Of a DNA stretch of 64,000 bases, positions 52,001 through 58,584 are shown piece after piece. Source of the stretch: Pectinophora gossypiella (taxonomy: Eukaryota > Arthropoda > Insecta > Lepidoptera > Gelechiidae); NCBI RefSeq assembly GCF_024362695.1, contig NC_065423.1, positions 2,225,001 to 2,289,000 of the forward strand, written 5' to 3'. The notes under the pieces are model-generated. The model searched no databases, was not told where the DNA came from, and was given only the letters and a program-made list of their open reading frames with translations. The position numbers were made by a program, and so were the translations under genes. How positions within the stretch are numbered: position 1 is the first letter of the stretch; every line of letters begins with the position of its first letter.

Positions 52001-54884
52001 GGGTTGCTGATATGAGAGGTGCAGATAGATCCTCAAGGCGCTATGAAGGCACAACATGTGTGGAGAACATGAGACCCTGGATTCACTTGGGGGACTTGGA
52101 TATTGACTGATTGACTGGGTGAAGTCGGATCGCGGATGTTGTCAGGTAAGAGTACCTACCTACTTTACACATAATACTAACTTTCATAACTTTTGTTCTA
52201 ACTGTCGTATTGTAAGGAGGTCTGGCGCATTTGCTACAGACTGTGATTGTAGTTAAGTGCTACCTATTTTATTTGTTGTTATTGGTATTAAGTCCACCTT
52301 TACTAATAAGTACTGAACATATTATTAGTGTTGTGGGACAAATCGGTTGTATGTGGATCCAAGTTTACTTACAAGGAATTAAAAGTAGCTTGGAGCTACG
52401 TATGACTTATTATGCTTATGCTTCAAATGTTCTTGACCATTACTATAATGGGAGAAAATAGTGTGGTCAAGTTGATTTGAATTACATTTTGCATAAGGAC
52501 AAGATCGTTTATAAAGGAACAAAAGCGACCTTGAACTTATACAATATTATAAAGGGTGTAATAGTGCCCTTATACCAAATACTAAACTATTGTTGTCTTT
52601 CGCAGATGCACCAGACTCTGACGCATCCGGGGACGAATGCGTGCGCAGGAGGGCCGGATGTTGTCGCCCACGGCAAATGGCAACACTGGGGACGTATCAA
52701 ATCATTATTTTAAAAAGAAGAAAACGGAAAACAGTGGTGCCATCTGCCGTAAGTGACAGGTATCTCGTTTAGGCGCGAATACGAGGTTTTATTAGTGGCA
52801 GTTATGGCCGGCAGCGGCCTATTTGCTCTTCGACCGCCCAGGAGTCAACTACATCTTGCACTACGTTTTGGGTAAAAATAAACTGAAATATTACTGTAAG
52901 TGTTGATTTTGTTATAATGTTATTTAAAATTGGTATTGTAATAAATATATTTGTAAACTGTGTAATAATATGTTGTTTCTTTTATAGTTGTATCACCCCG
53001 GACTCCGGTAATAGTTGAATGGTCTGGTTTATCCAGCATGAGTTGAATCACCCCGGTCTCCGGAAATAGTTGTATCACCCCGGTCTCCGGAACATATGAA
53101 TAGCCTGGTAAATCCGGCAAGAGTTGAATCACCCCGGTCTCCGGAAATAGTTGTATCACCCCGGTCTCCGGAACATATGAATAGCCTGGTAAATCCGGCA
53201 AGAGTGAATCACCCCGGTCTCCGGAAATAGTTGTATCACCCCGGTCTCCGGAACATATAAATAGCCTGGTAAATCCGGCAAGAGTTGAATCACCCCGGTC
53301 TCCGGAAATAGTTGTATCACCCCGGTCTCCGGAACATATGAATAGCCTGGTAAATCCGGCAAGAGTTGAATCACCCCGGTCTCCGGAAATAGTTGTATCA
53401 CCCCGGACTCCGGAACAGATGAATTGCCTGGTATATCCGGCAAGAGTTGAATCACCCCGATCTCCGGAAACAGTTGAATCACCCCGGGCTCCGGTAATAG
53501 TTTATGCTATGAGACTTCCCGAATGCTACACTTGCTGAGAACTTTCTAAATCTAGTAAATGAGACGCTACTGACCGACTACCAGTTTCGACAATGTTCTT
53601 ACCACCTCATATGTATTGTTATCATGTTCCCTTTTAACTCTAACAATTCCCTAAGTTGGTCTCAAATTACTCAGTGGCAACAGTGGTGTCATAATATCAT
53701 TTTCAACTACAGGTGGTGCGCTAAAGTTCCGCGAGTGTGGCTTGACGACCCCTACTGAGCGAGTAATAAACCGAACAACATAAGCAGGCAAATAATGGTA
53801 AGATTCAGGCATCCATATTCGTTGTATCGTGACGCATGTTATACCCTAAATTAATTCTATTATAAAGTTACATCACCTTCCCTTGAAAAGTATACATGCG
53901 TTCACGACACCTATATTTGAAAGAATTGATCGACCTTAGTGGTGATGGTGATAAGCGCTGAATGAGGGAAATTATCGACCGCCGCGAGGTCGGTATCAGG
54001 GTCTTGAAGTGTATAGGAGGTAGGTACCTTTTTTTAGCATTTACCATAAGCTCACGACTATACAGGGTGTTAGTGACATCGTAACGAATACTGAGGGAGA
54101 TGATTCAGGCCGTAATTTAGAGTTGATATCAAGTGGAATTTTCGATCGCAAAAGTATGGAACGGAAAATAATTAAAAAGAACACTAAAATTTTCATGAAT
54201 TTTCCGACAGGAAATTCCACTTGATATCAACTCAGAATCATGGTCTGAATCATCCCTTCAGTATTCGTTACGGTGTTACTAACACCCATACCTACTTGTA
54301 TGGCGACCTTATGTACTTGTATGGGGTGTAAGTGACATCGTAACGAATACTGAGTGGGATGATTCAGCTGATTATTCTGAATTTTCCGACAGGAAATTCC
54401 ACTTGATATCAACTCAGAATCATGGTCTGAATCATCCCCCTTAGTATTCGTTACGATGTCACTAACACCCTGTATACCAGTTGAGGTAGTCTGAGATACA
54501 TCTATCGCAAGATAAAATACCTATACCTCGAGCTTTCTGTCTGTTAGACCAATATGATAGGTGGTGAGCCGTATCGCCATGGTAGATCGAGGCAACTGTG
54601 TTCTTGAAAATTGCACGTAAGATTTAATAACTCATTGGTGCAAGTCCAGTACCGGGGTTTGAACCGGCGCTCCCCGTTTGAGAAACAAGCCAATGAACTA
54701 CAGGACCACAGTGACTGTGCATAAAGTGCTAAGATAAAAAGTACATAAAGTGCTCTCAGGTATAAACTTACTTCACCATATTGGCACTCTCCACGAGGGA
54801 TTTAAAGTACTCAGCTGTTGATTCCACCGGCGGGCCGTGAGGGATGGCTATAGGCGCCAAGTCTTTCAATACTACTTTCTTCAT
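38547..54884 (-). CDS. CCDC42: CCDC42/CFAP73-like coiled-coil protein, seven exons, 324 aa
   Basis: Proteins of this DUF4200 family are coiled-coil components of motile cilia and sperm flagella; CFAP73 belongs to the modifier-of-inner-arms complex. Exons on the minus strand are 54772-54884, 46611-46812, 45645-45818, 45290-45368, 44483-44622, 43399-43545 and 38547-38666. All introns are GT-AG and phases join cleanly to give 324 residues, close to the about 310-residue family length. Visible in order are a conserved N-terminal VWDIARPTPQVLMEQARRD, a charged coiled coil, the motif LLLKDSFISFNKFIRENQEK, DYLLSVVHNYPEFKQPLDVL, LFIMGLNNTLASLR and KWELALNRLKETAAKR. Intron 1 (about 8 kb) contains the minisatellite and the gypsy element; intron 6 contains the truncated LINE. 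It shares an upstream region with the PTRH2 gene. Which of CCDC42 or CFAP73 is the true orthologue cannot be told by eye. Confidence 0.88.
38745..38970 (+). repeat. CTCTCCGCTCCCC repeat, fuller copy
   Basis: It has ACGGCAACTCTCCGCTCCCC, GAGCTAGGTTTACCTCACCC, GTGTACGATAATGTCAATGT and GTATGAAGTGTCCG. Members of this family sit close to several exons of the CCDC42-like and p53 genes. Confidence 0.7.
39095..39378 (-). mobile_element. SINE-1 copy with inserted module
   Basis: SINE-1 in reverse from TTATTGAGCCGCCAAAGACC to the head CCACTGGACAACGGAGGCCG. A module starting GAGAATGCAACCCCGACTTG (39183-39241) replaces the middle and matches the insert at 29425-29512 in the opposite relative orientation. 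Confidence 0.8.
39652..40040. mobile_element. MITE family C, large copy with inverted ends
   Basis: The left end carries CCCCGATTCCTGAAGACACC and TTTTAAGTTATATCCGTCAT. The right end is its imperfect reverse complement (ACAGATATAACTTAAAATAA, GGAATTAGCACC). The arms are about 80 bp. Confidence 0.7.
40069..40330 (-). mobile_element. LINE 3' end with (GA)n tail
   Basis: A (GA)n microsatellite at 40069-40096 marks the 3' tail on the minus strand, followed by AACGTTTATTCAAACAAAC and TTTGCCCCAAAGGGAAGC. Confidence 0.6.
40579..42531 (-). mobile_element. 5'-truncated LINE (non-LTR retrotransposon)
   Basis: A poly(T) run at 40579-40595 is the poly(A) tail of a minus-strand insertion. The body holds a reverse transcriptase frame. 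The endonuclease domain and 5' UTR are gone, a typical truncation. It lies in the last intron of the CCDC42-like gene, in the same transcriptional direction. Confidence 0.88.
40725..42531 (-). pseudogene. Non-LTR reverse transcriptase, N-terminally truncated
   Basis: Reverse transcriptases of this class copy LINE RNA at a nicked target. The frame is open for over 578 codons without an ATG at its truncated end. Visible motifs are SIWKTALITPIPK (RT0-1), LRPISILSFLSKVLEK, LLDFSRAFDSI (first catalytic Asp), GVPQGSILGPLLF and YADDVQ (catalytic Asp pair), then a long thumb and the C-terminal CWNDLPPPLR. The C-terminal W(N)xLP motif and lack of RNase H suggest a jockey/CR1-like clade. Intact in frame but unable to act alone without the endonuclease. 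Confidence 0.9.
42533..42670 (+). repeat. Unknown repeat interrupted by the LINE
   Basis: TTATTACACCCAGGCACAAT, CACCCATTATTATTCTGATC and AAATATCAAGCAACAG closely match 46313-46460, where the left-hand sequence differs. The LINE seems to have inserted at, or recombined with, this repeat. Confidence 0.65.
43015..43140 (+). mobile_element. LINE 3' end (GTCAGCTGGAAGAAATC type)
   Basis: It has GGTCAGCTGGAAGAAATCTC, ACCTGTACTATCTGATTTC and TTGTGTACAAATAAATAAA, a common lepidopteran LINE 3' end also at 59745-59833. Confidence 0.7.
43399..43545 (-). CDS. CCDC42: CCDC42-like exon 6
   Basis: Acceptor TTTTCTTCAG, donor GTACAT, 49 codons in phase 0. It encodes WRYDKVRNRVIKWELALNR, the KETAAKR motif and SAIWSLYVKICKHK, matching the C-terminal helix of the family. 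If unspliced the frame would run on to 43309. Confidence 0.84.
43844..44253. mobile_element. MITE family B, expanded copy
   Basis: It starts TACAGGGTGTACTGTTAGTG and ends with GATATCACTAACATC. The right half carries AACTCAGAATCATGAGC. Diverged and longer than the 230-bp copies. Confidence 0.65.
44262..44408 (-). mobile_element. SINE-2 3' half
   Basis: Reverse copy: TAGCATTATCCCGTTTTTCA, GAAGCGACTGCCTGTCTGAC, GAAAACCAGCCCAATACAGG. Confidence 0.8.
44483..44622 (-). CDS. CCDC42: CCDC42-like exon 5
   Basis: Acceptor CTATGGTTGTAG, donor GTACAT; 2 bases plus 46 codons. Heptad-rich peptide KNTLAERQERDLEMLENAR, EIAALTEEKKLFIMGLNN. The pyrimidine-poor acceptor region is part of, or abuts, the repeat that begins at 44632. 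Confidence 0.85.
44632..45245 (+). repeat. Two CTCTCCGCTCCCC repeat copies in tandem
   Basis: About 44632-44850 and 45045-45245, each running from ATAGAATAAGGAATAAT-like sequence through GCTGAGCTAGGTTTACC to AACGAGGCTGTTTG and GAAGTGTCCG. A third partial copy is at 45510-45640. Confidence 0.7.
45290..45368 (-). CDS. CCDC42: CCDC42-like exon 4
   Basis: Acceptor TTGTTTGCAG, donor GTTAGT. It encodes DYLLSVVHNYPEFKQPLDVL and NRYEAL, a well-conserved break between coiled coils in the family. The last base splits a codon with exon 5. Confidence 0.88.
45435..45515 (+). mobile_element. SINE-1 fragment
   Basis: GGCCTTTGGCGGCTCAATAA and GACACTAGGGTTGATGAGG. Confidence 0.65.
45645..45818 (-). CDS. CCDC42: CCDC42-like exon 3
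   Basis: 58 codons in phase 0 between acceptor GTTGTCAG and donor GTGAGA. It encodes FIRENQEKRDRAERKMEED to VRDYTIYE, a long charged alpha-helix. A repeat ends about 10 bp beyond the donor. Confidence 0.88.
45885..46172 (+). repeat. Repeat family A, plus copy with short duplication
   Basis: GAAGATATGAATGCATGGGA occurs twice in tandem at the left end (45892 and 45922). The rest follows the family to the AATAAAGATATTTTTGAATT tail. Confidence 0.78.
46313..46460 (+). repeat. Second copy of the repeat at 42533-42670
   Basis: TTATTACACCCAAGCAAAAC, CACCCATTATTATTATGATC and an internal (AT)n stretch. The class is unknown. Confidence 0.6.
46611..46812 (-). CDS. CCDC42: CCDC42-like exon 2
   Basis: Acceptor TTATGTTTCAG, donor GTTTAT; 202 bp completing a Lys codon from exon 1. 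It contains YPVWDIARPTPQVLMEQARR and the coiled coil DEKLALKREEERKNRAIM, and ends LLLKDSFISFNK. Confidence 0.89.
46825..46890 (-). repeat. Dispersed repeat tip
   Basis: AGAGTGCCCAGTTGGGCGCG and GCGAACCTCGG copy one arm of the inverted pair at 27896-28573. Confidence 0.6.
47150..47430 (+). mobile_element. LINE 3' end
   Basis: ATGAGGCCCTTTTATCAAGG, ACCGCCATTGTTGACCAGTC and GTGGCGTCCCTATATAATGA. The first block is duplicated within 60 bp. Confidence 0.6.
47469..47637. repeat. Minisatellite, left segment (55-bp units)
   Basis: Three units of GTTGTATCACCCCGGACTCC, GGTAATAGATGAATGGC, TGGTTTATCCAGCATGA. The array is interrupted at 47637/47638 by the gypsy element and resumes at 52987. Confidence 0.92.
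47638..47965 (+). repeat. 5' LTR
   Basis: It starts TGTTGTCGCCCACGGCAAAT and ends TGTTGTTTCTTTTATA. AATAAA motifs occur near 47857 and 47922. The sequence just inside (TCAGAAGTGGGATAG) should contain the primer-binding site; I could not assign the primer tRNA. Confidence 0.93.
47995..52110 (+). CDS. Gag-Pol polyprotein of Ty3/gypsy element
   Basis: The ATG at 47995 (MPPFKTNRK) is preferred; the frame also extends upstream into the LTR to an ATG at 47896. Product about 1371 residues. In order: an Arg/Ser-rich N-terminus with a long serine run, a Gag-like helical region, two CCHC zinc knuckles (CFICGDTGHKRYFC and CTFCKKVGHSENYC, about 48890-48990), a protease with FIDMGSDCSL (about 49110), reverse transcriptase with LDLKSGYYQI and YMDDLL (about 50032), RNase H with YTDASRDGLG (about 50470), and integrase with an HHCC zinc finger and the D,D,E triad (HIDHLGPF, CDAGSAF, GQVERFNR). 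The protease has Met where the family has Thr or Ser (DMGS), which may impair it. Gag and Pol share one frame with no shift. The frame is otherwise intact. Confidence 0.94.
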   Translation: MPPFKTNRKRGHKRRKRTRSSSSSSSSSSSSSSDSSSSSNSGSLERRKRRSRSKRRSSSKKRPRRRSPTVSQSAVLSSVIPEFDPLVDDIRMWTNVVEANARAFHWSDSTTKFQALQKLRNTAKTWYDSLQKNETRWTSWKWKDWRGVLLDTFETKRNIFFMLKELMDSKPIDGQSLYEFYFNLKSQIDRMRLSFSDQDVISIIVGLIGDKNICTAAEAGNFRYCDELASFLHSKSFSSGDSKSHSNKNNLPLLPLSKRPVQTYSVQTQNQSRIDRKLELPGPSSVSSVPATSSAYGACFICGDTGHKRYFCPKKNTLSCTFCKKVGHSENYCRLKSTTKTEKDAEIKLINSVNVKEKFYKDVNINQHTCSAFIDMGSDCSLITRDLVQSLQLGSFPLESSVQLTGFTQNSSTKVTDGVKVNLKVDNVVLPIILYVIDQLSGCNILIGRNFTESQELMYTRIGNTLTFQAAVGVMQIDSSMLNQSSSEHVKILNDIFSNYPNCIAVDLDTLGVTSCVELDIELTTSKPVCQRPYRMSESERKLTREMIEELLNCGIIRESNSPYASPVLLVDKSNGQKRLCIDYRALNKITVKEKYPMPIVEDLIDRLRGCKCFTSLDLKSGYYQIKINENSISKTGFITQDGHYEFVRMPFGLCNAPAVFQRLMNTVLGKLRFERVICYMDDLLIATETFEENIKCLESVLLILQEHGLTLNLDKCNFFQNSVNFLGYEVSAEGVRPGKKKLDAIEHYPMPENVHQVRQFLGLVNYFRKFISNCAVTCKPLTKLLKKDEIWEWGSEQTQAVLDLKAALLDATLTIFDPNLPVVLYTDASRDGLGCILMQKTECGEKPIHFYSRQTSDQEKRYHSFELEFLAITVGLQKFRHYLLGTSFTIVTDCNAVRYSLNKQEVNARIGRWVLQTQEFTFDILHKPGVQMQHVDALSRNPIVVNCPVNDQVMSITETDWLLSVQLQDPDICVIRKLLESGEADSNKQTFNCYELLGNKVYRRTEYGRRWLVPKQCIWQVIRANHDEVGHFAVDKTLERIKDRYWFPHMKKVISKYVKNCINCIYFKNAQGKKPGKLFPIPKYARPFHTLHIDHLGPFVKTTRQNTQLLVTVDSFTKFVFIAAVRNTKSQVVVNELEKLFKIFGNPKRLICDAGSAFTSSLFVNFCKEKGIRLHVIATSMPRSNGQVERFNRTILDSLRSMGANTDYDKWDSHITSIQQGINSTVNKTTSAVPSEVFFGYRLSMNSDAVATDLDESLVDVTALRKAVDDSIKKSAAKQKESFDARRKEAPVYKVGDLVVIKIPSQSNDGHSTKLLPVFKGPFQVTHTLGNDRYRVADMRGADRSSRRYEGTTCVENMRPWIHLGDLDID
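52111..52658 (+). other. Gypsy 3' non-coding region
   Basis: About 550 bp between the pol stop and the 3' LTR. It has small open frames (up to about 76 codons) but no membrane-protein or env signature that I can support. Confidence 0.6.
52659..52986 (+). repeat. 3' LTR
   Basis: Same length and, by eye, same sequence as the 5' LTR; no mismatch was noticed. Confidence 0.93.
52987..53500. repeat. Minisatellite, right segment (81-bp higher-order units)
   Basis: The first unit resembles the left segment (GACTCCGGTAATAG), then about five units of an 81-bp composite follow: GTTGAATCACCCCGGTCTCC plus GTTGTATCACCCCGGTCTCC and GGTAAATCCGGCAAGA. Because 81 is 27 codons, the minus strand stays open over long parts as a repeat of PETGVIQLFPETGVIQLLPD. 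One unit near 53202 has lost a base. Confidence 0.9.
53925..54030 (+). repeat. Dispersed repeat (AAGCGCTGAATGAGGG type)
   Basis: GATAAGCGCTGAATGAGGGA and GGTCGGTATCAGGGTC, as at 28600-28700. Confidence 0.55.
54061..54475. mobile_element. Two tandem MITE family B copies
   Basis: A complete palindromic copy (54061-54290) and a shortened copy (54321-54475) lie in direct order, separated by about 30 bp. Both carry ATCAACTCAGAATCATGG and a CCCTGTATA-like end. Confidence 0.8.
54475..54715 (-). mobile_element. SINE-3, near full length
   Basis: Body CATCTATCGCAAGATAAAAT, ATGGTAGATCGAGGCAACTG; then in reverse the tRNA-like head with GTACCGGGGTTTGAACCGG and GAGAAACAAGCC. It lies 57 bp from the donor of CCDC42-like exon 1. 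Confidence 0.8.
54772..54884 (-). CDS. CCDC42: CCDC42-like exon 1 (start codon)
   Basis: ATG at 54884. It encodes MKKVVLKDLAPIAIPHGPP and ESTAEYFKSLVESANMV, ending two bases into a Lys codon before donor GTAAGT. The peptide is plausible but weakly conserved; the phase match to exon 2 supports it. Confidence 0.8.
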
Positions 54885-55510
54885 TTTGATACTACGGAAC
54901 AATCAAAGGCAACAATGCAACAATATTATTGTTAAGAAATTTGTTTTTCTTGGTGACGTCTAAATAAAGTTCGTTGCTTAGCAATGTAGTAACTATCATG
55001 CGCCAGCTTTGGCGCCGACATGCGAATGATTTATAAAGGTGTAGACAAGCTTCTCTGCCCACCCCATTAGGTATTACAGGCGTCAGTTCATAGTTTGCAA
55101 GTTGCCATACATATACATTAAATAAAGAAATATTTAATTCATATTTAAATGGCCTTGATTAAAAGTGCGAGGTTTTGTTTGACATCAAAAGAGGCTGAAT
55201 AATCGAAAAACTTTAACTACGTAAAATTTTTACAGTTAAAAAAGTAAAACAATATTTCGAGTTCGAGAGGTTAACCGCAAAGGAAATGTAATGTACTGAA
55301 GACTAGGCAGCATGGTCTTATGATCTTAGCCTGACCCACAAATGGACAATAAAAAAAAAAGTTCGAGAGGTTATAATTTTCGTAACAAACAAACAACGAT
55401 TCCAGTTAAATAAAAGCAGATCTGAATAAAGAATACAAAATACACGAATTACAAACTTTAAATTTTTTTGAACTGTAAGGATAGAAGTTATCATTTCAGC
55501 CAAAAGAAAA
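54885..55510. promoter_or_regulatory. Divergent promoter region
   Basis: The start codons of the CCDC42-like gene (minus) and PTRH2 (plus) are 626 bp apart, so both promoters must lie here or nearby. No TATA box is convincing. A LINE-like fragment occupies about 55050-55090 (CCACCCCATTAGGTATTACA). Confidence 0.5.
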
Positions 55511-55624
55511 ATGGATTTCTCTTTCTGGTCTGGGATAGGATGTGGTATTTGTATCGGCATCTCATTGATGGCGCTAAAACAATACTTTGGGACGTTTTCT
55601 AAAGCTACTAAAGCTGTAAAGAAG
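55511..55624 (+). CDS. PTRH2: PTRH2 exon 1 (membrane anchor)
   Basis: 38 codons ending in phase 0 at donor GTGAGT. The start is the first ATG of the exon and sits just before a hydrophobic stretch rich in Gly and Ile. Confidence 0.92.
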
Positions 55625-56078
55625 GTGAGTTTATTTTATACTTACTCCTTGTTATAATCATATCACACTGCTGTTATCCCAAATGATACATAACCTAAAT
55701 ATTTTGTTCCAGTTTGCATCAAACTCTGAATACAAACTCGTGTTAGTAGTAAGGACGGACTTGAATATGGGAAAAGGTAAAATAGCTGCACAGTGTGGTC
55801 ATGCGGCTGTCGGGGCCTACGAAAAAGCTCAGAAACGTGATCCAGATGGCCTGAAGGCCTGGCAAATGACCGGTCAAGCCAAGATCGCTCTCAAGACAGA
55901 CTCCGTAGATGAAATAAAACAAATAGCTGATAATGCAAAGAAGATGGGTCTTGTAACATCATTAATAAGGGATGCAGGACGGACTCAAATAGCTCCCAAC
56001 TCTATTACAGTGCTTGGTGTTGGACCAGCACCGAAAGACATTGTAGACAAAGTGACCGGGCATTTAAAACTGTTGTAA
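55511..56078 (+). CDS. PTRH2: Peptidyl-tRNA hydrolase 2 (PTH2/Bit1), two exons, 159 aa
   Basis: The enzyme releases tRNA from prematurely freed peptidyl-tRNA; the animal protein is anchored in the mitochondrial outer membrane and also has a pro-apoptotic role as Bit1. Exon 1 (55511-55624) encodes MDFSFWSGIGCGICIGISLM, a hydrophobic anchor, ending KAVKK. Exon 2 (55713-56078) encodes the PTH2 fold: YKLVLVVRTDLNMGKGK, AAQCGHAAVGAYEKA (catalytic and basic residues of the family), LVTSLIRDAGRTQIAPNS and VLGVGPAPKDIVDKVTGHLK. Length is close to the human 179 residues. The stop overlaps an AATAAA (56078-56083) and another follows at 56092. An internal ATG at 55683 is intronic. Confidence 0.96.
55713..56078 (+). 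CDS. PTRH2: PTRH2 exon 2 (catalytic domain)
   Basis: The acceptor TTTTGTTCCAG precedes 55713. 121 codons then TAA. No frame defect and all family motifs present. Confidence 0.96.
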   Translation, partial: FASNSEYKLVLVVRTDLNMGKGKIAAQCGHAAVGAYEKAQKRDPDGLKAWQMTGQAKIALKTDSVDEIKQIADNAKKMGLVTSLIRDAGRTQIAPNSITVLGVGPAPKDIVDKVTGHLKLL

Positions 56079-56139
56079 ATAAACATTTTATAATAAATAT
56101 ATTTTTTTTAATGTCGCACACAATTTGTGCAGACAAACA

Positions 56140-56470
56140 CAGTTGATAGAATGCTTGCCTCTCACTTTGAGGTCACAGCTTCAAATCCAGCACAAACCTA
56201 AAATAATTGTCGAATTTGTTTGCGAATTCATGTTCGGATCATAAATGATTATCACATGCTCACTGGTGAAGGAAAACATCGTGAGGAAACCCACATTCCT
56301 GAGAAATGAATTTTCGGAGGTATGTGAGCTAATCTGTATTGGGCTGGTTTTCCCTACGTGGGTTAGAAGGTCAGACAGGCAGTGGCTTCTGTAAAAAACC
56401 GGACCTGTTAAATCTTCAGGTTAGGTGAGCGGACCCTCGTGAAAAATGGGACAGTGCTAGGGGGATGATG
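56140..56470 (+). mobile_element. SINE-2 copy, near full length
   Basis: GAATGCTTGCCTCTCACTTT, TTCATGTTCGGATCATAAAT, CCCACATTCCTGAGAAATG, GGGCTGGTTTTCCCTACGTG. It lies about 60 bp after the PTRH2 poly(A) signals, so transcripts may read into it. Confidence 0.85.
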
Positions 56471-57780
56471 ATATTACTTCAAAAGACACATTTAGAATTT
56501 TATGAAACTTTATTTTGCATATACAAAATAGGTTTTGGTTATTTCCTCTTCATCTTTACTTAAAAATACAAGAATAATAAAACTATTGCCATACTCTGTC
56601 AAACATAGCTGGATTAATTTGATAGCAAGGCAGATACATCTTAGTGTAAAAGAGACAAGTATCAAAGTGTAGTGTGTGTGTAGGTTAGTGTGTCTGACAG
56701 CTGTCAGATTAATAAAGCTATATTTAATGGAGCATAGGAAGGTATCTATAATTGCTTAATACACATTCATAGCACTAAAAAAACAATCAAATCCCGAAAT
56801 CTACTGGAAATAGATCTTGAACTAAACATAATTCGAAATACACTACTCTGAACGTAAAAAATCCTATAAAAAAAAGGAATTATAAAATAAAGTTTCAAAT
56901 AGAACTCAAAGTTATAATGCTATGTGGCGAAATCTTCGGTGGTAAACTGTTGAGTAGCTTAACTTGACCAATAGCAACTGCATATCGCGCGCGACGCGAT
57001 AATAGCATCAACTCTATCGGCTAAGCGATAAATAATCCAATTCCATTGGTTCATTTTCGCGCGCAGTATGACGGTGTTACTACGGCTACAGAGATACAAA
57101 AGCCTTAAAAAGTTTTAAATTTATATGAGCGACAAATTGTCTAAAAAAATATTGAAAAATACCTGACGTTGATCATAACCTGTAGCACAGTGTCGATAAT
57201 GACGGATAACATTATTTATTTTAGTATGACAACTTATACCTGTCGACTCTTGGTTTTTATATCAATTTAATAATCTCATAGAGGTACATAATCTATTAAG
57301 GCACTGAACAAATTTAAAAATTTACTTGTAACATCTATCAATTAAAGCAATTAGGAAACCACGTAAGCGCATTCAGATGTGATTTTTGTTAACACAATCT
57401 CGCAATGTTCATGCTAGTATCAATCCAGGATTAGAAGAAGTCGATTGTGATTTTACAAAAAAGCGCTCACGCAGTTTCTCTATAACGCGACGATATGTAA
57501 AATATTTTTATAATTATACAATCTTCAGTGGTACAATAAAGCCGTAATATTTAATGGAAAAAAAAAACTGGTAGGTAAAGGAGAACTTACTAAAAAACTT
57601 ACAAAACTATAGCAACTTATGTTTAACCCTATTTAAAAATAAACTAAAAAAATGCTCTAAAATAAGTCTTAGGCTTCCTCATTGAATGAACAGTTTAAAA
57701 TAAATTTAAGTTTCTTCAATACGAAACAAAATTTAGTAGACATTTCTTGAGCGTCTCCGCGGAAACAAACACCTTCGCCA
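56471..57780. other. No recognisable gene
   Basis: AT-rich sequence with weak frames. Block CATTCAGATGTGATTTTTGT (about 57370) resembles a block near 39475, hinting at another dispersed repeat. Confidence 0.4.
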
Positions 57781-57782
57781 CT

Positions 57783-57870
57783 CTCCAATATGAGATCTGG
57801 CGACGTCGCCAATATCAAATTTGAGGTATGGCGACGTCGCCACTGACCAATTTGCAGTCTGGCGACATAG
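57783..57870. repeat. Tandem units with TGGCGACGTCGCCA palindromes
   Basis: Two exact-looking CTGGCGACGTCGCCAATAT-type palindromes and a third diverged one (TCTGGCGACATAGTC) occur within 85 bp. Confidence 0.75.
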
Positions 57871-57965
57871 TCTGATGTCACCGGGGACATGTCGCTCGAA
57901 AAAAACCGCCTAACGGATACGAGGCTTATAAGTATCAATCAATATAGAGGTTAGAAAACCCGTCA

Positions 57966-58120
57966 TACGGTCACGAGCATTAATATGTATACACTTTGGT
58001 ACCATGTCACATTAACTTTTTTGACAAATTGAACTGTAAGTCTCACTAAATGTCAAATATGTTAGTGCGACAGAGTCCTAAAGTGGGTAGAGTGGGTACA
58101 TTATATTGCTCATGACTGTA
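57966..58120 (+). mobile_element. MITE family T
   Basis: TACGGTCACGAGCATTAATA to TTGCTCATGACTGTA, with an internal 10-bp tandem duplication (AGTGGGTAG). Confidence 0.8.
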
Positions 58121-58584
58121 CATTTGCCCAAACATATGCAACAATAATTAGTTTCACTGTAAAAAAAATAATGGTTTTTTAAACAACCCCTGTGAACCAC
58201 ACATCCCATATCGTAGAATATGGCCCTATCTACTAAATAAGTGTATTTCTTAATACCAATGTCATAACATTTGTACTAAATCGGTATTTTCCATTTCAAA
58301 TCAATCCCGACTTGAGGCCGACGTTGCTTTTATTCTTACGTCATATTATTCAAACTTTAACAAGTATTCAGTCACATAACTGACTATCTAGAGCTTTTTC
58401 ATAGCAAACAGCCTATATAACCATACATATAGTAGAAATTGATGGGGTTGGTAATCCACCTCACAATCCACACGATAGAAGTAGAAGAGTAGAAATTACC
58501 CATCATTACAGACAATCCACCTTCTTGAAGAGTCAACTTACGAATTGGTGCGGGGTAGAGAGTTACCGTTCTATAACGTAACAT

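Larger units (their letters stand above)
47638..52986 (+). mobile_element. Ty3/gypsy LTR retrotransposon, young and near-intact
   Basis: A 5.35-kb element has two 328-bp LTRs (47638-47965, 52659-52986) that look identical. The flanking 4-bp duplication GTTG is at 47634-47637 and 52987-52990. One long Gag-Pol frame lies between. A purine-rich stretch (GCAGGAGGGCCGG) precedes the 3' LTR. No env-like frame of any size follows pol. It is antisense to the host gene in intron 1. Confidence 0.95.

Noticed and set aside
52111..52658. An env gene after gypsy pol
   Set aside because: Only small frames, with no signal peptide plus furin-site plus anchor layout.
53156..53482. A repeat protein gene in the minisatellite
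   Set aside because: No start or splice context was found and the frame breaks at 53202. It is recorded as a finding and not as a gene.
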